This document shows, in pieces, positions 27,013-36,588 of a stretch of DNA of 64,000 bases (position 1 is the stretch's first letter; each line of letters begins with the position of its first letter). A program made the position numbers and the translations under genes. Under the pieces are notes generated by a model. That model saw nothing but the letters and a program-made list of their open reading frames with translations. It ran no database searches and was not told the origin of the DNA. Origin of the DNA: an uncultured Allomuricauda sp. (GTDB lineage Bacteria; Bacteroidota; Bacteroidia; Flavobacteriales; Flavobacteriaceae); contig NZ_CANMUU010000002.1 of assembly GCF_947501165.1 (NCBI RefSeq), positions 558,001-622,000 on the forward strand, written 5' to 3'.

Positions 27013-27579
27013 ATGGCAAATACTTCAGATATACGAAAAGGATTGTGCATAAAGTACAACCACGACATTTTTAAAATCATTGAATTCCTTCATGTAAAGC
27101 CAGGTAAAGGACCCGCTTTCGTAAGGACTAAGTTGAAAAGTGTTACTACTGGAAAAGTAATAGACAACACGTTTTCTGCCGGGCATAAAATAGAAGATGT
27201 TCGCGTGGAAACACGTTCATACCAATATTTGTATGCAGAAGGGGATACATTTCATTTTATGAATACGGATGACTACAATCAGATTTCTCTGGAAAAGAAT
27301 TCCTTGGACGCTCCAGACCTTTTGAAAGAAGGAGAAGTGGTGACCATTCTTTTCAATACTGAGGACAGTATGCCACTTTCCGTTGAAATGCCCGCCAGTG
27401 TAATTTTGGAAGTTACCCATACGGAACCTGGTGTAAAAGGTAACACAGCAACAAACGCTACTAAACCTGCCACTGTGGAAACAGGAGCTCGTATCAATGT
27501 TCCTCTTTTTATAAATGAGGGAGACAAGATTAAGGTTGATACGGAGAAAGGCGCCTATATGGAACGTGCTAAGGAATAG
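27013..27579 (+). CDS. efp: Elongation factor P
   Basis: 188-residue translation factor that relieves stalling at polyproline. The KOW-like N-terminal domain carries HVKPGKGPAF, with Lys32 at the position that is modified in some bacteria. Two OB-fold domains follow, ending in FINEGDKIKVDTEKGAYMERA. It is embedded in the lipid A operon, five bases after lpxA and five before the second LpxD-like gene, an arrangement conserved in flavobacteria. Confidence 0.96.
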   Translation: MANTSDIRKGLCIKYNHDIFKIIEFLHVKPGKGPAFVRTKLKSVTTGKVIDNTFSAGHKIEDVRVETRSYQYLYAEGDTFHFMNTDDYNQISLEKNSLDAPDLLKEGEVVTILFNTEDSMPLSVEMPASVILEVTHTEPGVKGNTATNATKPATVETGARINVPLFINEGDKIKVDTEKGAYMERAKE

Positions 27580-27584
27580 ATTGC

Positions 27585-28523
27585 ATGAGATTTCCAAAGG
27601 CACAAAACCTAAAAGACATAGCAGACCTTATACAGGCTGAATTTGTTGGAAATCCAGATTTCCCTGTTTTGGGAATGAATGAAATTCATGTAGTTGAGGA
27701 AGGTGACATTGTTTTTGTAGACCATCCCAAGTATTATGATAAAGCGTTGGAATCGAGGGCTACTATTGTATTGATTAATAAAAAGGTAGAGTGTCCTAAA
27801 GGCAAAGCCTTATTGATTTCGGACGACCCTTTTAGAGATTTCAATAAGCTCACTTTACATTTTAGACCATTTGCTCCCTCAAATGTTTCAATTGCCAAAT
27901 CTGCCGAAATTGGCGAGGGTACCATTATTCAACCCAATGTGTTTATTGGGAATCAGGTAAAAATTGGAAAAAACTGTCTGATTCACCCCAATGTATCTAT
28001 TTACGATCATTGCATCATTGGTGACCATGTAACCATTCATGCAGGGACTGTTTTGGGTGCCGATGCCTTTTACTACAAGAATCGTCCAGAAGGTTTTGAT
28101 AAATTGATATCTGGAGGAAGGGTTGTTGTTGAGGACTATGTGGACATTGGTGCTTCGTGTACAATAGACAGGGGTGTTACTGGGGATACTACGATTAAGG
28201 AAGGCTCAAAATTGGATAATCAAATCCAAGTTGGCCATGATACTGTAATAGGAAAAAAATGCCTTATAGCTTCCCATACTGGAATCGCTGGCTGCACTGT
28301 TATTGAAGATGAAGTCACACTTTGGGGTCAGGTAGGAATTATTAGTGGAGTAACCATTGGTAAAAAGGCCGTTGTCCTTGCGCAATCTGGAGTTGCAAAA
28401 TCCTTGGAAGGTGGCAAAACCTATTTTGGAAGCCCTGCCGAGGAAGCAAGAGAAAAAATGAAACAAATGGCATATATTAAGCAAGTGCCATTTCTCATGG
28501 AAAAGATTAAAAAGAATTCTTGA
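27585..28523 (+). CDS. Second LpxD-like acyltransferase
   Basis: 312 residues with the same plan as LpxD: an N-terminal LpxD-type domain (NLKDIADLIQAEFVGNPDFPVLGMNEIHVVEEG, given in part) and hexapeptide beta-helix turns with the histidine segment IQVGHDTVIGKKCLIASHTG. It is shorter than the first copy and the region following the YYKNRPEGFDKL loop differs. It may acylate another nucleotide sugar, or have a distinct chain length preference. It ends the lipid A operon; a promoter-like element and sucD follow. Confidence 0.83.
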   Translation: MRFPKAQNLKDIADLIQAEFVGNPDFPVLGMNEIHVVEEGDIVFVDHPKYYDKALESRATIVLINKKVECPKGKALLISDDPFRDFNKLTLHFRPFAPSNVSIAKSAEIGEGTIIQPNVFIGNQVKIGKNCLIHPNVSIYDHCIIGDHVTIHAGTVLGADAFYYKNRPEGFDKLISGGRVVVEDYVDIGASCTIDRGVTGDTTIKEGSKLDNQIQVGHDTVIGKKCLIASHTGIAGCTVIEDEVTLWGQVGIISGVTIGKKAVVLAQSGVAKSLEGGKTYFGSPAEEAREKMKQMAYIKQVPFLMEKIKKNS

Positions 28524-28552
28524 ATTGGCTGGCACAAATGATTGCCAAAACC

Positions 28553-28560
28553 TATTTTTG
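28553..28560 (+). promoter_or_regulatory. Probable -7 element of sucD
   Basis: TATTTTTG matches TAnnTTTG and lies 21 bases before the ATG. The nearest TTG upstream (28525-28527) is 25 bases away, slightly beyond the usual range. Confidence 0.45.
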
Positions 28561-28581
28561 CAAAGCAATTAAGTAAATAAT

Positions 28582-29454
28582 ATGAGTGTCTTAGTAAACA
28601 AAGATTCAAAAATAATAGTACAAGGTTTTACTGGTAGTGAAGGTACATTCCACGCTGGACAGATGATTGAATACGGTACCAATGTTGTTGGTGGTGTAAC
28701 TCCCGGTAAAGGAGGTCAAGAACATCTTGATAAACCTGTTTTCAATACGGTTGAAGAAGCCGTAAAACAGGTCGGTGCGGATACTACAATTATTTTTGTT
28801 CCTCCTGCTTTTGCAGCCGATGCTATCATGGAAGCTGCTAGTGCTGGGATTAAGGTCATAATTACAATCACTGAAGGAATTCCAGTGGCGGACATGGTTA
28901 AGGCCAATAATTATATAAAGGATTTGGATTGCACGTTGGTAGGACCAAACTGTCCCGGAGTCATCACTCCGGATGAGGCCAAAGTAGGAATTATGCCCGG
29001 TTTTGTTTTCAAAAAAGGAAACGTGGGAATTGTCTCTAAGTCTGGCACATTGACTTATGAAGCTGCAGACCAAGTGGTTCGACAAGGATTGGGGATTACT
29101 ACAGCTATCGGAATAGGTGGCGACCCTATCATCGGTACAACAACTAAGGAAGCCGTTGAATTACTTATCAATGATCCAGAAACAGAATGCGTTGTTATGA
29201 TTGGGGAGATTGGTGGTCAGCTAGAAGCAGACGCCGCTAAATGGTACAAGGAAAGTGGAAGTACCAAGCCCATTGTAGGTTTTATTGCTGGAGAAACAGC
29301 ACCTGCAGGTAGAACCATGGGCCACGCTGGAGCGATTGTAGGAGGTAGCGACGATACTGCGCAAGCCAAAAAACGCATTATGCGCGAATCTGGTATTCAT
29401 GTTGTGGATTCTCCGGCAGAAATCGGGATTAAGGTCAAAGAAGTAATGGCCTAA
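28582..29454 (+). CDS. sucD: Succinyl-CoA synthetase alpha subunit
   Basis: Citric acid cycle enzyme subunit, 290 residues, forming succinate and ATP/GTP with the beta subunit. The CoA-binding Rossmann part begins with VQGFTGSEGTFHAGQMIEYG, and the ligase part carries the phosphohistidine His248 in MGHAGAIVGG. GPNCPGVITP is a further signature. The sucC gene is not adjacent, so the subunits are encoded apart. It has its own promoter element and terminator. Confidence 0.96.
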   Translation: MSVLVNKDSKIIVQGFTGSEGTFHAGQMIEYGTNVVGGVTPGKGGQEHLDKPVFNTVEEAVKQVGADTTIIFVPPAFAADAIMEAASAGIKVIITITEGIPVADMVKANNYIKDLDCTLVGPNCPGVITPDEAKVGIMPGFVFKKGNVGIVSKSGTLTYEAADQVVRQGLGITTAIGIGGDPIIGTTTKEAVELLINDPETECVVMIGEIGGQLEADAAKWYKESGSTKPIVGFIAGETAPAGRTMGHAGAIVGGSDDTAQAKKRIMRESGIHVVDSPAEIGIKVKEVMA

Positions 29455-29474
29455 CTAATCGTTAAAAGAATTGT

Positions 29475-29502
29475 AAATCCCGTTTTTGACGGGATTTTTT
29501 TT
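29475..29502 (+). terminator. Terminator of sucD
   Basis: AAATCCCGT and ACGGGATTT form a 9-bp stem with a TTTTG loop, followed by a run of T residues. It lies 20 bases after the sucD stop. Confidence 0.9.
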
Positions 29503-29525
29503 CACTTCAACTTAAAAACAACACC

Positions 29526-29533
29526 TATATTTG
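29526..29533 (+). promoter_or_regulatory. Probable -7 element of fabG
   Basis: TATATTTG lies 29 bases before the fabG start and just after the sucD terminator. No TTG is present at the normal -33 distance. Confidence 0.45.
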
Positions 29534-29562
29534 AGGTTATAACCATTCAAACCAACATTACT

Positions 29563-30309
29563 ATGAAACTTTTGGAAGGCAAAAACGTAATTATTACTGG
29601 TGCCAGTAGAGGAATTGGAAAAGGAATAGCAAAAGTATTTGGGGAACATGGAGCCAATGTGGCATTCACCTACAGTTCCAGCGAAGCACCTGCTTTGGAA
29701 TTGGAAAAAGAATTAAAAGCAATGGGGGTTAAGGCTAAGGCCTACAAGAGTAATGCGGCCAGTTTTAGCGAGTCTGAAGCATTGATTGCTGACGTACTAA
29801 AGGAGTTTGACAGTATCGATGTTTTAATAAACAATGCAGGCATCACCAAGGACAACCTACTGATGCGAATGGGTGAATCGGATTTCGATACGGTAATCGA
29901 AATCAATTTAAAGTCCGTTTTTAATATGACAAAAGCGGTTCAACGTACTATGTTGAAGCAACGAAAAGGTTCCATTATTAATATGAGTAGTGTTGTTGGA
30001 GTTAAAGGAAATGCTGGACAGACCAACTATGCAGCATCTAAAGCAGGAATGATTGGTTTTACAAAGTCTGTAGCCTTGGAACTGGGCTCCAGAAACATTC
30101 GTTGTAATGCGATAGCACCAGGGTTTATTGAAACAGAAATGACCGATAAACTCGATGAAAAAACAGTTCAGGGCTGGCGCGATGCAATTCCTCTAAAAAG
30201 AGGAGGCAGTCCTGAGGATGTGGCCAATGCTTGTGTTTTCCTTGCTTCAGATTTATCGGCATACGTGACTGGCCAGGTTCTGAATGTTGACGGAGGTATG
30301 CTAACCTAG
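29563..30309 (+). CDS. fabG: 3-oxoacyl-ACP reductase
   Basis: NADPH-dependent short-chain dehydrogenase of 248 residues acting in fatty acid elongation. Motifs are TGASRGIGKG (residues 12-21), NNAGIT near 90, and the catalytic Ser143, Tyr156 and Lys160 (YAASK). The end FLASDLSAYVTGQVLNVDGGM is typical of FabG. It begins a three-gene run with the membrane VWA protein (5-base gap) and the SPFH protein. Confidence 0.93.
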   Translation: MKLLEGKNVIITGASRGIGKGIAKVFGEHGANVAFTYSSSEAPALELEKELKAMGVKAKAYKSNAASFSESEALIADVLKEFDSIDVLINNAGITKDNLLMRMGESDFDTVIEINLKSVFNMTKAVQRTMLKQRKGSIINMSSVVGVKGNAGQTNYAASKAGMIGFTKSVALELGSRNIRCNAIAPGFIETEMTDKLDEKTVQGWRDAIPLKRGGSPEDVANACVFLASDLSAYVTGQVLNVDGGMLT

Positions 30310-30314
30310 ATTGA

Positions 30315-32348
30315 ATGGATATACGCACGCTACTTCTCATAATATTGGCGGTCATAGCTGCGTTGACCATTGTTTTTTATCAGTATTTTTTCAAAACAAA
30401 TCAAAAGGGAAGCCTTAAGATTATCCTTACCGCCTTAAGATTTTTGATGCTCTTTGCGGCGTTTCTTTTATTGATAAACCCAAAGCTTATTGATAAGGAG
30501 TATTATTTGGAAAAATCCAATCTAATTTTGCTATTGGATGATTCATCATCTATGCTCAAATCCTCAAATGCCGATGATATTGAGCGTTATATCGCCAAAA
30601 TTCAGGACAATGAAGCCCTGAGGGAGAGATTTTCGCAATTTCAATTCAAATTTGGTTCCCAAATGGAAGAAAGTGATTCGCTTTCCTTTCAGCAGGAGAA
30701 CACCAATATTGCCAAGGCCCTTTCAAAGACAAACGAACTTTTTATTAAGGGAAACAATACAGTAGTGCTTTTTTCAGACGGAAACCAAACACTAGGAAGA
30801 GATTACGAATTTTTAAACCTGAAAAACAATGTTCAAGTCAACTCAGTTGTAGTCGGGGATACTACAACGTACCAAGACATTTCTATTGGTCTCGTAAATA
30901 CCAATGCCTATGCTTTCTTAGGAAATAAATTTCCTGTCGAGGCCATTATCCAGTATTCAGGAGAACAAAATGTATCAAAGAACCTCGTTATTAATCTAGA
31001 TGGCAAGAGAGTTTTTCAAGAAACTGTAAGTTTCAATCCTACCGAAAACAGTAAGCGTATTAACACCTTAGTTGAGGCGGAAAGTGTCGGGTTAAAAACG
31101 TTGGAGCTTCAAATTTCACCCTTAGAAAATGAGAAAAACGTTATCAACAATAACAAAGTTGTTGCGTTAGAGGTGATTGATGAAAAGACTAATGTCACTT
31201 TGGTTTCGGATATGCTGCATCCTGATATTGGTGCGCTCAAAAAAGCTATAGAATCCAACGAGCAACGCCAATTAAATGTGGTCAAACCCAATACAACGAA
31301 TGAGGTTTTAGAGGATACCGATGTTTTTATAGTATACCAACCCAATGGTAAGTTTCAAAGAATTTATGATTTTATCAAAGCTGGCAACTACAATCACTTT
31401 ACTATCACGGGCACGCAAACGGACTGGCGTTTTCTAAATCAAGTTCAAGAGAATTTTTTCAAAGAGGATTTTAATCAAAAAGAAGAAATCTTACCAGTAT
31501 TGAATAGATCTTTTTCAGAATTTGGCCTAGGCGATTTTGATACAGCCGATTATCCTCCTCTAATAAGCAATCTAGGTGATTTGGATATTTCCGTAGCCCA
31601 TCAAAATATATTGTACCAACGTATTAAAGGCGTGGATTTGGACATACCCTTGTTGACCACAATCAATTCAGGAGGCAAAAAGGAAGCCGTTCTTTTTGGG
31701 GAAAATATTTGGAGATGGCGTGCTAAAAGTTATTTGGACAACAACACTTTCGGGATTTTTGATGATTTTATTGGTAAACTCCTACTGTTTTTGAATAGTG
31801 ACGGAAAACGAAGTCGATTGGAGTTGGATTACAAAACAGTTTTTGGCGGGACGGATGCTGCTCGAATTAAAGCTACCTATTTTGATAAGAGCTATAATCT
31901 AGATCCGAATGGCAGCGTTCAAATTGAAATAAGAGATCAAAATTCCGATTATAGTAGACAAGCTCCAATGTTATTTAAGGGATCCTTTTTTGAGTATGAC
32001 CTGGAAAACCTAAATGCTGGAACGTATGAGTTTACAGTTCGAGAAAACAAAGAGAATATCTCCAAATCGGGCACCTTTAAAATAGTTGAATTTAAACAGG
32101 AAGATCAGGTTTTTTCAGCGAATTATGGAAAATTGCAACGATTATCAGAAAAAACAAATGGAAGGCTTTATTTTCCAAATCAACTGGATAGTTTGGTGGA
32201 AGACTTATTAAGTTCAAAACATACTCTACCCGTTCAAAAGAGCAAGCAAAATGTCGTATCTTTAATAGATTATAGAATGCTCTTGGGCATTATTGTATTT
32301 TGTTTGGCACTTGAGTGGTTTTTAAGGAAATACAACGGATTAATTTAA
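30315..32348 (+). CDS. Large membrane protein with VWA-like domain
   Basis: 677 residues. Two hydrophobic segments at residues 5-24 and 37-55 and one near the C-terminus (about 650-668) flank an extended soluble region. The segment LILLLDDSSSM at about residue 70 supplies the D-x-S-x-S pattern of a metal-ion-dependent adhesion site, so a von Willebrand A fold follows. The rest has beta-sandwich-like and ligand-free sequence. Similar proteins in Bacteroidota sit in Bat-like clusters, but no other Bat gene is here. It is co-directional with fabG and the SPFH gene. Confidence 0.7.
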   Translation: MDIRTLLLIILAVIAALTIVFYQYFFKTNQKGSLKIILTALRFLMLFAAFLLLINPKLIDKEYYLEKSNLILLLDDSSSMLKSSNADDIERYIAKIQDNEALRERFSQFQFKFGSQMEESDSLSFQQENTNIAKALSKTNELFIKGNNTVVLFSDGNQTLGRDYEFLNLKNNVQVNSVVVGDTTTYQDISIGLVNTNAYAFLGNKFPVEAIIQYSGEQNVSKNLVINLDGKRVFQETVSFNPTENSKRINTLVEAESVGLKTLELQISPLENEKNVINNNKVVALEVIDEKTNVTLVSDMLHPDIGALKKAIESNEQRQLNVVKPNTTNEVLEDTDVFIVYQPNGKFQRIYDFIKAGNYNHFTITGTQTDWRFLNQVQENFFKEDFNQKEEILPVLNRSFSEFGLGDFDTADYPPLISNLGDLDISVAHQNILYQRIKGVDLDIPLLTTINSGGKKEAVLFGENIWRWRAKSYLDNNTFGIFDDFIGKLLLFLNSDGKRSRLELDYKTVFGGTDAARIKATYFDKSYNLDPNGSVQIEIRDQNSDYSRQAPMLFKGSFFEYDLENLNAGTYEFTVRENKENISKSGTFKIVEFKQEDQVFSANYGKLQRLSEKTNGRLYFPNQLDSLVEDLLSSKHTLPVQKSKQNVVSLIDYRMLLGIIVFCLALEWFLRKYNGLI

Positions 32349-32359
32349 AAAATAGATAG

Positions 32360-33175
32360 ATGGATAGATTACCGAAGATAGGATTGCCCATAATAGTGGC
32401 TGTAATTCTGCTGATTATTTTAATTTCAAAATCAGCAATCACAATTGGTTCTGGGGAAGCAGGGGTGCTTTACAAAACTTTTAGTGATGGTGTGGTTATA
32501 GATAAGCCGCCACTGGGAGAAGGGTTTCATTTAGTGGCGCCTTGGAACAAAGTATACGTTTATGAAGTACGTAGACAGGAGATTTTTGAAAAAATGAAGG
32601 TTTTGTCTTCAAATGGATTGGACATTCAGTTGGATGCTTCTGCTTGGTACCAACCCAATTACAATCAACTTGGTAAATTGCACCAAGAGATAGGTGAAAA
32701 TTATTTACAGCGTATAATTCTACCTACCATACGTTCTGCTGCTCGTAGTGTTGTAGGTCGATATACTCCGGAACAGTTATACTCCAGTAAACGGGATGCC
32801 ATTCAAGCTGAAATCTTTGAAGAAACAAAGAAAATAGTGGATAACCAGTATATTGTTTTGGATGATATACTAGTGCGCGATGTAACTTTGCCACCCACAA
32901 TTAAGGAGGCCATTGAACGAAAATTGAAGCAAGAGCAGGAATCCTTAGAATATGAATTCCGTTTGGTAACTGCTCAAAAAGAAGCAGAACGGCAACGTAT
33001 TGAAGCACAAGGAAAGGCAGATGCCAATAGAATTTTAAGTGCTTCACTGACTGACAAAATTCTCCAGGATAAAGGAATTGAGGCTACACTGCAACTTGCT
33101 CAGTCCCCTAACTCCAAAGTAGTGGTCGTAGGATCAAGTGGAGATGGTCTACCACTCATTTTGGGAAATAACTAA
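32360..33175 (+). CDS. Prohibitin / SPFH-domain protein
   Basis: 271 residues. An N-terminal membrane anchor (residues 8-26) precedes an SPFH band-7 domain (about 28-190) with VLYKTFSDGVV and the typical VRDVTLPPTIKEAIERKLKQEQESL helix start. A long alanine- and glutamate-rich coiled coil follows and a Gly/Ser-rich tail ends with LPLILGNN. Such proteins form ring assemblies on the membrane and modulate proteases. It follows the VWA-like gene by 11 bases. Confidence 0.88.
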   Translation: MDRLPKIGLPIIVAVILLIILISKSAITIGSGEAGVLYKTFSDGVVIDKPPLGEGFHLVAPWNKVYVYEVRRQEIFEKMKVLSSNGLDIQLDASAWYQPNYNQLGKLHQEIGENYLQRIILPTIRSAARSVVGRYTPEQLYSSKRDAIQAEIFEETKKIVDNQYIVLDDILVRDVTLPPTIKEAIERKLKQEQESLEYEFRLVTAQKEAERQRIEAQGKADANRILSASLTDKILQDKGIEATLQLAQSPNSKVVVVGSSGDGLPLILGNN

Positions 33176-33221
33176 ATAAATCTTTTTTGATAAAAAAATA
33201 TATTTTAATTTTACACTCATA

Positions 33222-33275
33222 ATGAGAAATCAGAATACACATCATCATTTTTACACTTGCACTCAAGCGAGGTAA
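33222..33275 (+). CDS. hisL: Histidine operon leader peptide
   Basis: A 17-codon frame, MRNQNTHHHFYTCTQAR, with three consecutive His codons at 33240-33248 and TAA at 33273-33275. It ends 30 bases before the terminator stem and 102 bases before hisG. His codon runs in a short frame ahead of a terminator are the hallmark of transcription attenuation: slow translation when charged His-tRNA is scarce lets the operon be read through. Confidence 0.85.
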   Translation: MRNQNTHHHFYTCTQAR

Positions 33276-33317
33276 AAATGTATTGTTGTAGATAAACTAT
33301 ATTTTAACCCGTTTGAG
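33262..33317 (+). promoter_or_regulatory. Antiterminator arms of the his attenuator
   Basis: The leader segment CTCAAGCGAGGT (33262-33273) is an imperfect copy of the terminator's right arm and can pair with ACCCGTTTGAG (33307-33317), the terminator's left arm. The helix has 11 pairs, one G-U and one bulged A. The left segment begins 13 bases after the last His codon, so a ribosome paused there leaves it free. A ribosome reaching the stop covers it and lets the terminator form. Confidence 0.75.
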
Positions 33318-33340
33318 AAATCAAACGGGTTTTGTTTTTG
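33306..33340 (+). terminator. His operon attenuator terminator
   Basis: AACCCGTTTGA and TCAAACGGGTT form a perfect 11-bp stem around a GAAA loop, followed by TTGTTTTTG. It lies 38 bases before hisG, between the leader peptide and the first structural gene. Confidence 0.88.
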
Positions 33341-33377
33341 TACCCTTTTGGTTTTTCATATTAAATGAAAAAGAAGA

Positions 33378-34235
33378 ATGACTGAAATTAGAATAGCGGT
33401 TCAAAAAAGTGGCCGTTTAAACCAAGATTCACTTAAAATCTTAAAGGACTGCGGTATTTCCATTGATAATGGAAAGGATCAGTTAAAAGCTACGGCCCGT
33501 AAATTTCCTTTAGAAGTGTTTTACCTACGGAATGGTGATATTCCCCAGTATTTAAGGGATGGAGTAGTGGACATTGCCATTTTGGGAGAAAACGTTTTGG
33601 TTGAAAAAGGAAAGGATATCTCTATTGCCGAGAAATTGAACTTCTCCAAATGTAGAGTTTCGCTAGCGGTTCCAAAATCCTTTAAATATAACGCTGTAAA
33701 TGATTTTGAAGGAAAACGAATTGCAACTTCCTACCCAAATACCGTAAAAGACTATCTAGCTTCAAAAGGAGTCAATGCGGATTTACATATTATCAATGGC
33801 TCTGTTGAAATTGCACCCAATATCGGACTCGCAGACGGAATTTGTGATATTGTTTCCAGTGGCAGTACACTTTTTAAGAATAACTTGAAGGAAGTAGAGG
33901 TGATTTTAAAGAGTGAAGCTGTTCTTGCTGTCTCTCCTAAAATCTCTGCTGAAAGAAAAGCTATTCTGGATAAGCTTAGGTTTAGAATTCAATCTGTACT
34001 TGAGGCACGAAACAACAAGTATGTGCTTTTGAATGCTCCGAATGAAAAGTTGGACGAAATATTGGCACTTTTACCTGGAATGCGTAGTCCCACAGTTCTA
34101 CCTTTAGCAGAAAAGGGATGGAGTTCTGTGCATACCGTGATTCAGCAAGATACATTTTGGGAAGTAATTGATGAGTTGAAACAAGCGGGTGCTGAAGGAA
34201 TTCTCGTTTGTCCAATCGAGAAAATGGTACGCTAA
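33378..34235 (+). CDS. hisG: ATP phosphoribosyltransferase, long form
   Basis: First step of histidine synthesis, 285 residues. This is the long, HisZ-independent form with an additional C-terminal ACT-like regulatory domain (residues about 210-285), where histidine feedback inhibition occurs. Signatures are IRIAVQKSGRLNQDS at the N-terminus and the P-loop-like SSGSTLFKNNL. Its TAA overlaps the hisD ATG as TAATG. Confidence 0.95.
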   Translation: MTEIRIAVQKSGRLNQDSLKILKDCGISIDNGKDQLKATARKFPLEVFYLRNGDIPQYLRDGVVDIAILGENVLVEKGKDISIAEKLNFSKCRVSLAVPKSFKYNAVNDFEGKRIATSYPNTVKDYLASKGVNADLHIINGSVEIAPNIGLADGICDIVSSGSTLFKNNLKEVEVILKSEAVLAVSPKISAERKAILDKLRFRIQSVLEARNNKYVLLNAPNEKLDEILALLPGMRSPTVLPLAEKGWSSVHTVIQQDTFWEVIDELKQAGAEGILVCPIEKMVR

Positions 34236-35530
34236 TGCAACGAATTGAAAATCCACCAAAACAAGATTGGAAAAATATCCTCAAACGCCCCACTCAAGAA
34301 GTAGGGGATATTGAGTCTACGGTAGAACGTATTTTTTCTGAAGTTCAAAATAACGGAGACAATACACTTTTTAAATACACCGCTCAATTTGATAAAGTGG
34401 AGTTGGACAATTTAAGAGTTTCTTCCCAAGAGATTGAAGATGCTTCTTCAAAAGTCTCCAACGAACTAAAACAGGCAATTGATGTTGCCAAAGGGAACAT
34501 AGAACGTTTTCACAAGGCTCAAAAAAGTGAACCTGTTGTAGTCGAAACAATGCAAGGGGTCCAATGTTGGCAGGAAAAACGACCCATCCAAAAAGTAGGG
34601 CTTTATATTCCCGGAGGAACTGCGCCTTTGTTTTCAACAATATTAATGTTAGCAGTTCCTGCAAAAATTGCTGGCTGTGATGAAATTGTGTTATGTACTC
34701 CTCCAGACAGTGAAGGAAACATAAATGAAACAATCTTGTACACTGCTAAGCTATGCGGTGTCACACAAGTTTTTAAGATAGGCGGGATTCAAGCTATAGC
34801 GGGAATGACTTTTGGTACTGAAAGTATCCCAAAGGTATTTAAGATTTTTGGCCCGGGAAATCAGTTTGTTACCGTAGCCAAACAGATTGCTACCAAATAC
34901 GGAGTAGCTATTGACATGCCTGCAGGTCCGAGTGAACTTTTGGTAGTGGCGGATGAAACTGCGAACCCAGAATTTGTCGCATCAGACTTGCTGAGTCAAG
35001 CAGAGCATGGTGTGGATAGCCAAGTTGTTTTGGTTTCTACCTCCAAAAGGATGATAGCGCAGACAGAAGAAGCGATTAAAAATCAAATAGAGCTTTTGCC
35101 AAGAAAGGATATTGCAAAAAAGGCTATTTCCAATAGTAAACTCATTCTTGTTCAAAACGATAAAGTCGCTTTGGATTTAATCAATGAATATGGCCCGGAA
35201 CACTACATTGTCTGTGTTGAAAATGAGGATTTTTTTGTTAGGAATACCATAAATGCAGGTTCTGTTTTTATTGGCAACTATACTCCAGAAAGCGCAGGAG
35301 ATTATGCTTCGGGTACAAACCACACATTGCCCACCAATGGATATGCAAAACAGTACAGTGGTGTAAATTTGGACAGCTTTTTAAAGAGTATGACTTTTCA
35401 GAAAATAGATAGGGAAGGTATTCAAGCTATTGGAACCACTATTGAACTGATGGCTGAAGCTGAAGGCCTGCACGCACACAAAAATGCAGTGACCCTAAGA
35501 TTAAAAGAATTGGAAGGAGACGAGCAATGA
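34235..35530 (+). CDS. hisD: Histidinol dehydrogenase
   Basis: Last step of histidine synthesis, zinc- and NAD-dependent, 431 residues. Motifs include KVGLYIPGGTAPLFSTILM near residue 115, FGPGNQFVTVAKQ, AGPSELLVVADE, and LLSQAEHGVDSQV. I take ATG 34235 (MQRIENPP) as start because it shares bases with the hisG stop; an upstream in-frame ATG would lie deep inside hisG. It overlaps hisC by four bases. Confidence 0.96.
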   Translation: MQRIENPPKQDWKNILKRPTQEVGDIESTVERIFSEVQNNGDNTLFKYTAQFDKVELDNLRVSSQEIEDASSKVSNELKQAIDVAKGNIERFHKAQKSEPVVVETMQGVQCWQEKRPIQKVGLYIPGGTAPLFSTILMLAVPAKIAGCDEIVLCTPPDSEGNINETILYTAKLCGVTQVFKIGGIQAIAGMTFGTESIPKVFKIFGPGNQFVTVAKQIATKYGVAIDMPAGPSELLVVADETANPEFVASDLLSQAEHGVDSQVVLVSTSKRMIAQTEEAIKNQIELLPRKDIAKKAISNSKLILVQNDKVALDLINEYGPEHYIVCVENEDFFVRNTINAGSVFIGNYTPESAGDYASGTNHTLPTNGYAKQYSGVNLDSFLKSMTFQKIDREGIQAIGTTIELMAEAEGLHAHKNAVTLRLKELEGDEQ

Positions 35531-36588
35531 AGACAACCGAGAAGTTCAACATTGATGATTTTGTCCGAGAGTCGGTAAAAGGACTAAAACCCTATTCTTC
35601 GGCTAGAGATGAATATGTTTCCGACGGTAACGAAATGATTTTTTTGGATGCCAATGAAAATCCCTATGAGAATGGAGTAAATCGATACCCTGACCCGCAG
35701 CAAAGAACGCTTAAGACGGTTTTGGCGAACCAAAAAAACGTTTCTGAGCAGAATATACTTTTAGGGAACGGAAGTGACGAAGTATTGGATTTATTGTTCA
35801 GAGCCTTTTGCGAGCCGGGAGTCGATAATGTTGTCACTTTGCCACCAACCTACGGAATGTACAAGGTTTTGTCTGGGATAAACGCGGTGGAAAACAAAGA
35901 GGTTTTACTAACCCAAGATTTTGAACCTGAGGTTGACAAAATCCTGGAAACAGTCGACCGGAAAACCAAAATGGTTTTTTTATGCACTCCGAACAATCCC
36001 ACAGGGAATAGTTTTTCTTCCGCTAAAATAGAGGCTATTCTAAATGGTTTCAATGGTTTGGTGGTCATTGATGAAGCATATATTGATTTTTCAGAGCAGG
36101 AAAGTTGGCTTTCAAGATTATTGGATTTTCCGAATTTGGTGGTTACTCAAACGCTATCGAAAGCGTATGGAATGGCAGGAATTAGATTGGGTATTTGTTA
36201 TGCTTCAAATCAAATCATTCAGATACTTAATAAGATCAAACCTCCCTATAATGTCAACGAACTTACTCAGCAAAAAGCTTTGTCACGAGTAAATGATAAT
36301 GATGCGGTGACTTCGGAAGTGGATAAGATTCTGAAAGAAAGGGAAGTCTTGATTCAAGAACTTCAGAGGCTGGGGTTTGTAGAAAAAGTATATCCTACGG
36401 ATGCTAATTTTGTATTGGCAAAGGTTGATGATGCCGAAAAGCGGTATCAACAATTATTGGACCTGAATGTGGTGGTACGAAACAGGAGCTCACAACCTTT
36501 GTGCAACAATACCTTGCGGTTCACAGTAGGCACACCTGATGAAAACAAAAAATTGATTGAAGTTTTAACGAAAATTTCGTCACCCTGA
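35527..36588 (+). CDS. hisC: Histidinol-phosphate aminotransferase
   Basis: Class I/II PLP aminotransferase, 353 residues. The N-terminal [11 protein letters not shown], the substrate-binding [16 protein letters not shown] and the PLP-lysine segment [16 protein letters not shown] are present. The final residues SSP and the stop codon are contributed by the palindromic element that begins at about 36578, so the native C-terminus may have been altered by that insertion. ATGA overlap with hisD. Confidence 0.95.
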   Translation: MKTTEKFNIDDFVRESVKGLKPYSSARDEYVSDGNEMIFLDANENPYENGVNRYPDPQQRTLKTVLANQKNVSEQNILLGNGSDEVLDLLFRAFCEPGVDNVVTLPPTYGMYKVLSGINAVENKEVLLTQDFEPEVDKILETVDRKTKMVFLCTPNNPTGNSFSSAKIEAILNGFNGLVVIDEAYIDFSEQESWLSRLLDFPNLVVTQTLSKAYGMAGIRLGICYASNQIIQILNKIKPPYNVNELTQQKALSRVNDNDAVTSEVDKILKEREVLIQELQRLGFVEKVYPTDANFVLAKVDDAEKRYQQLLDLNVVVRNRSSQPLCNNTLRFTVGTPDENKKLIEVLTKISSP

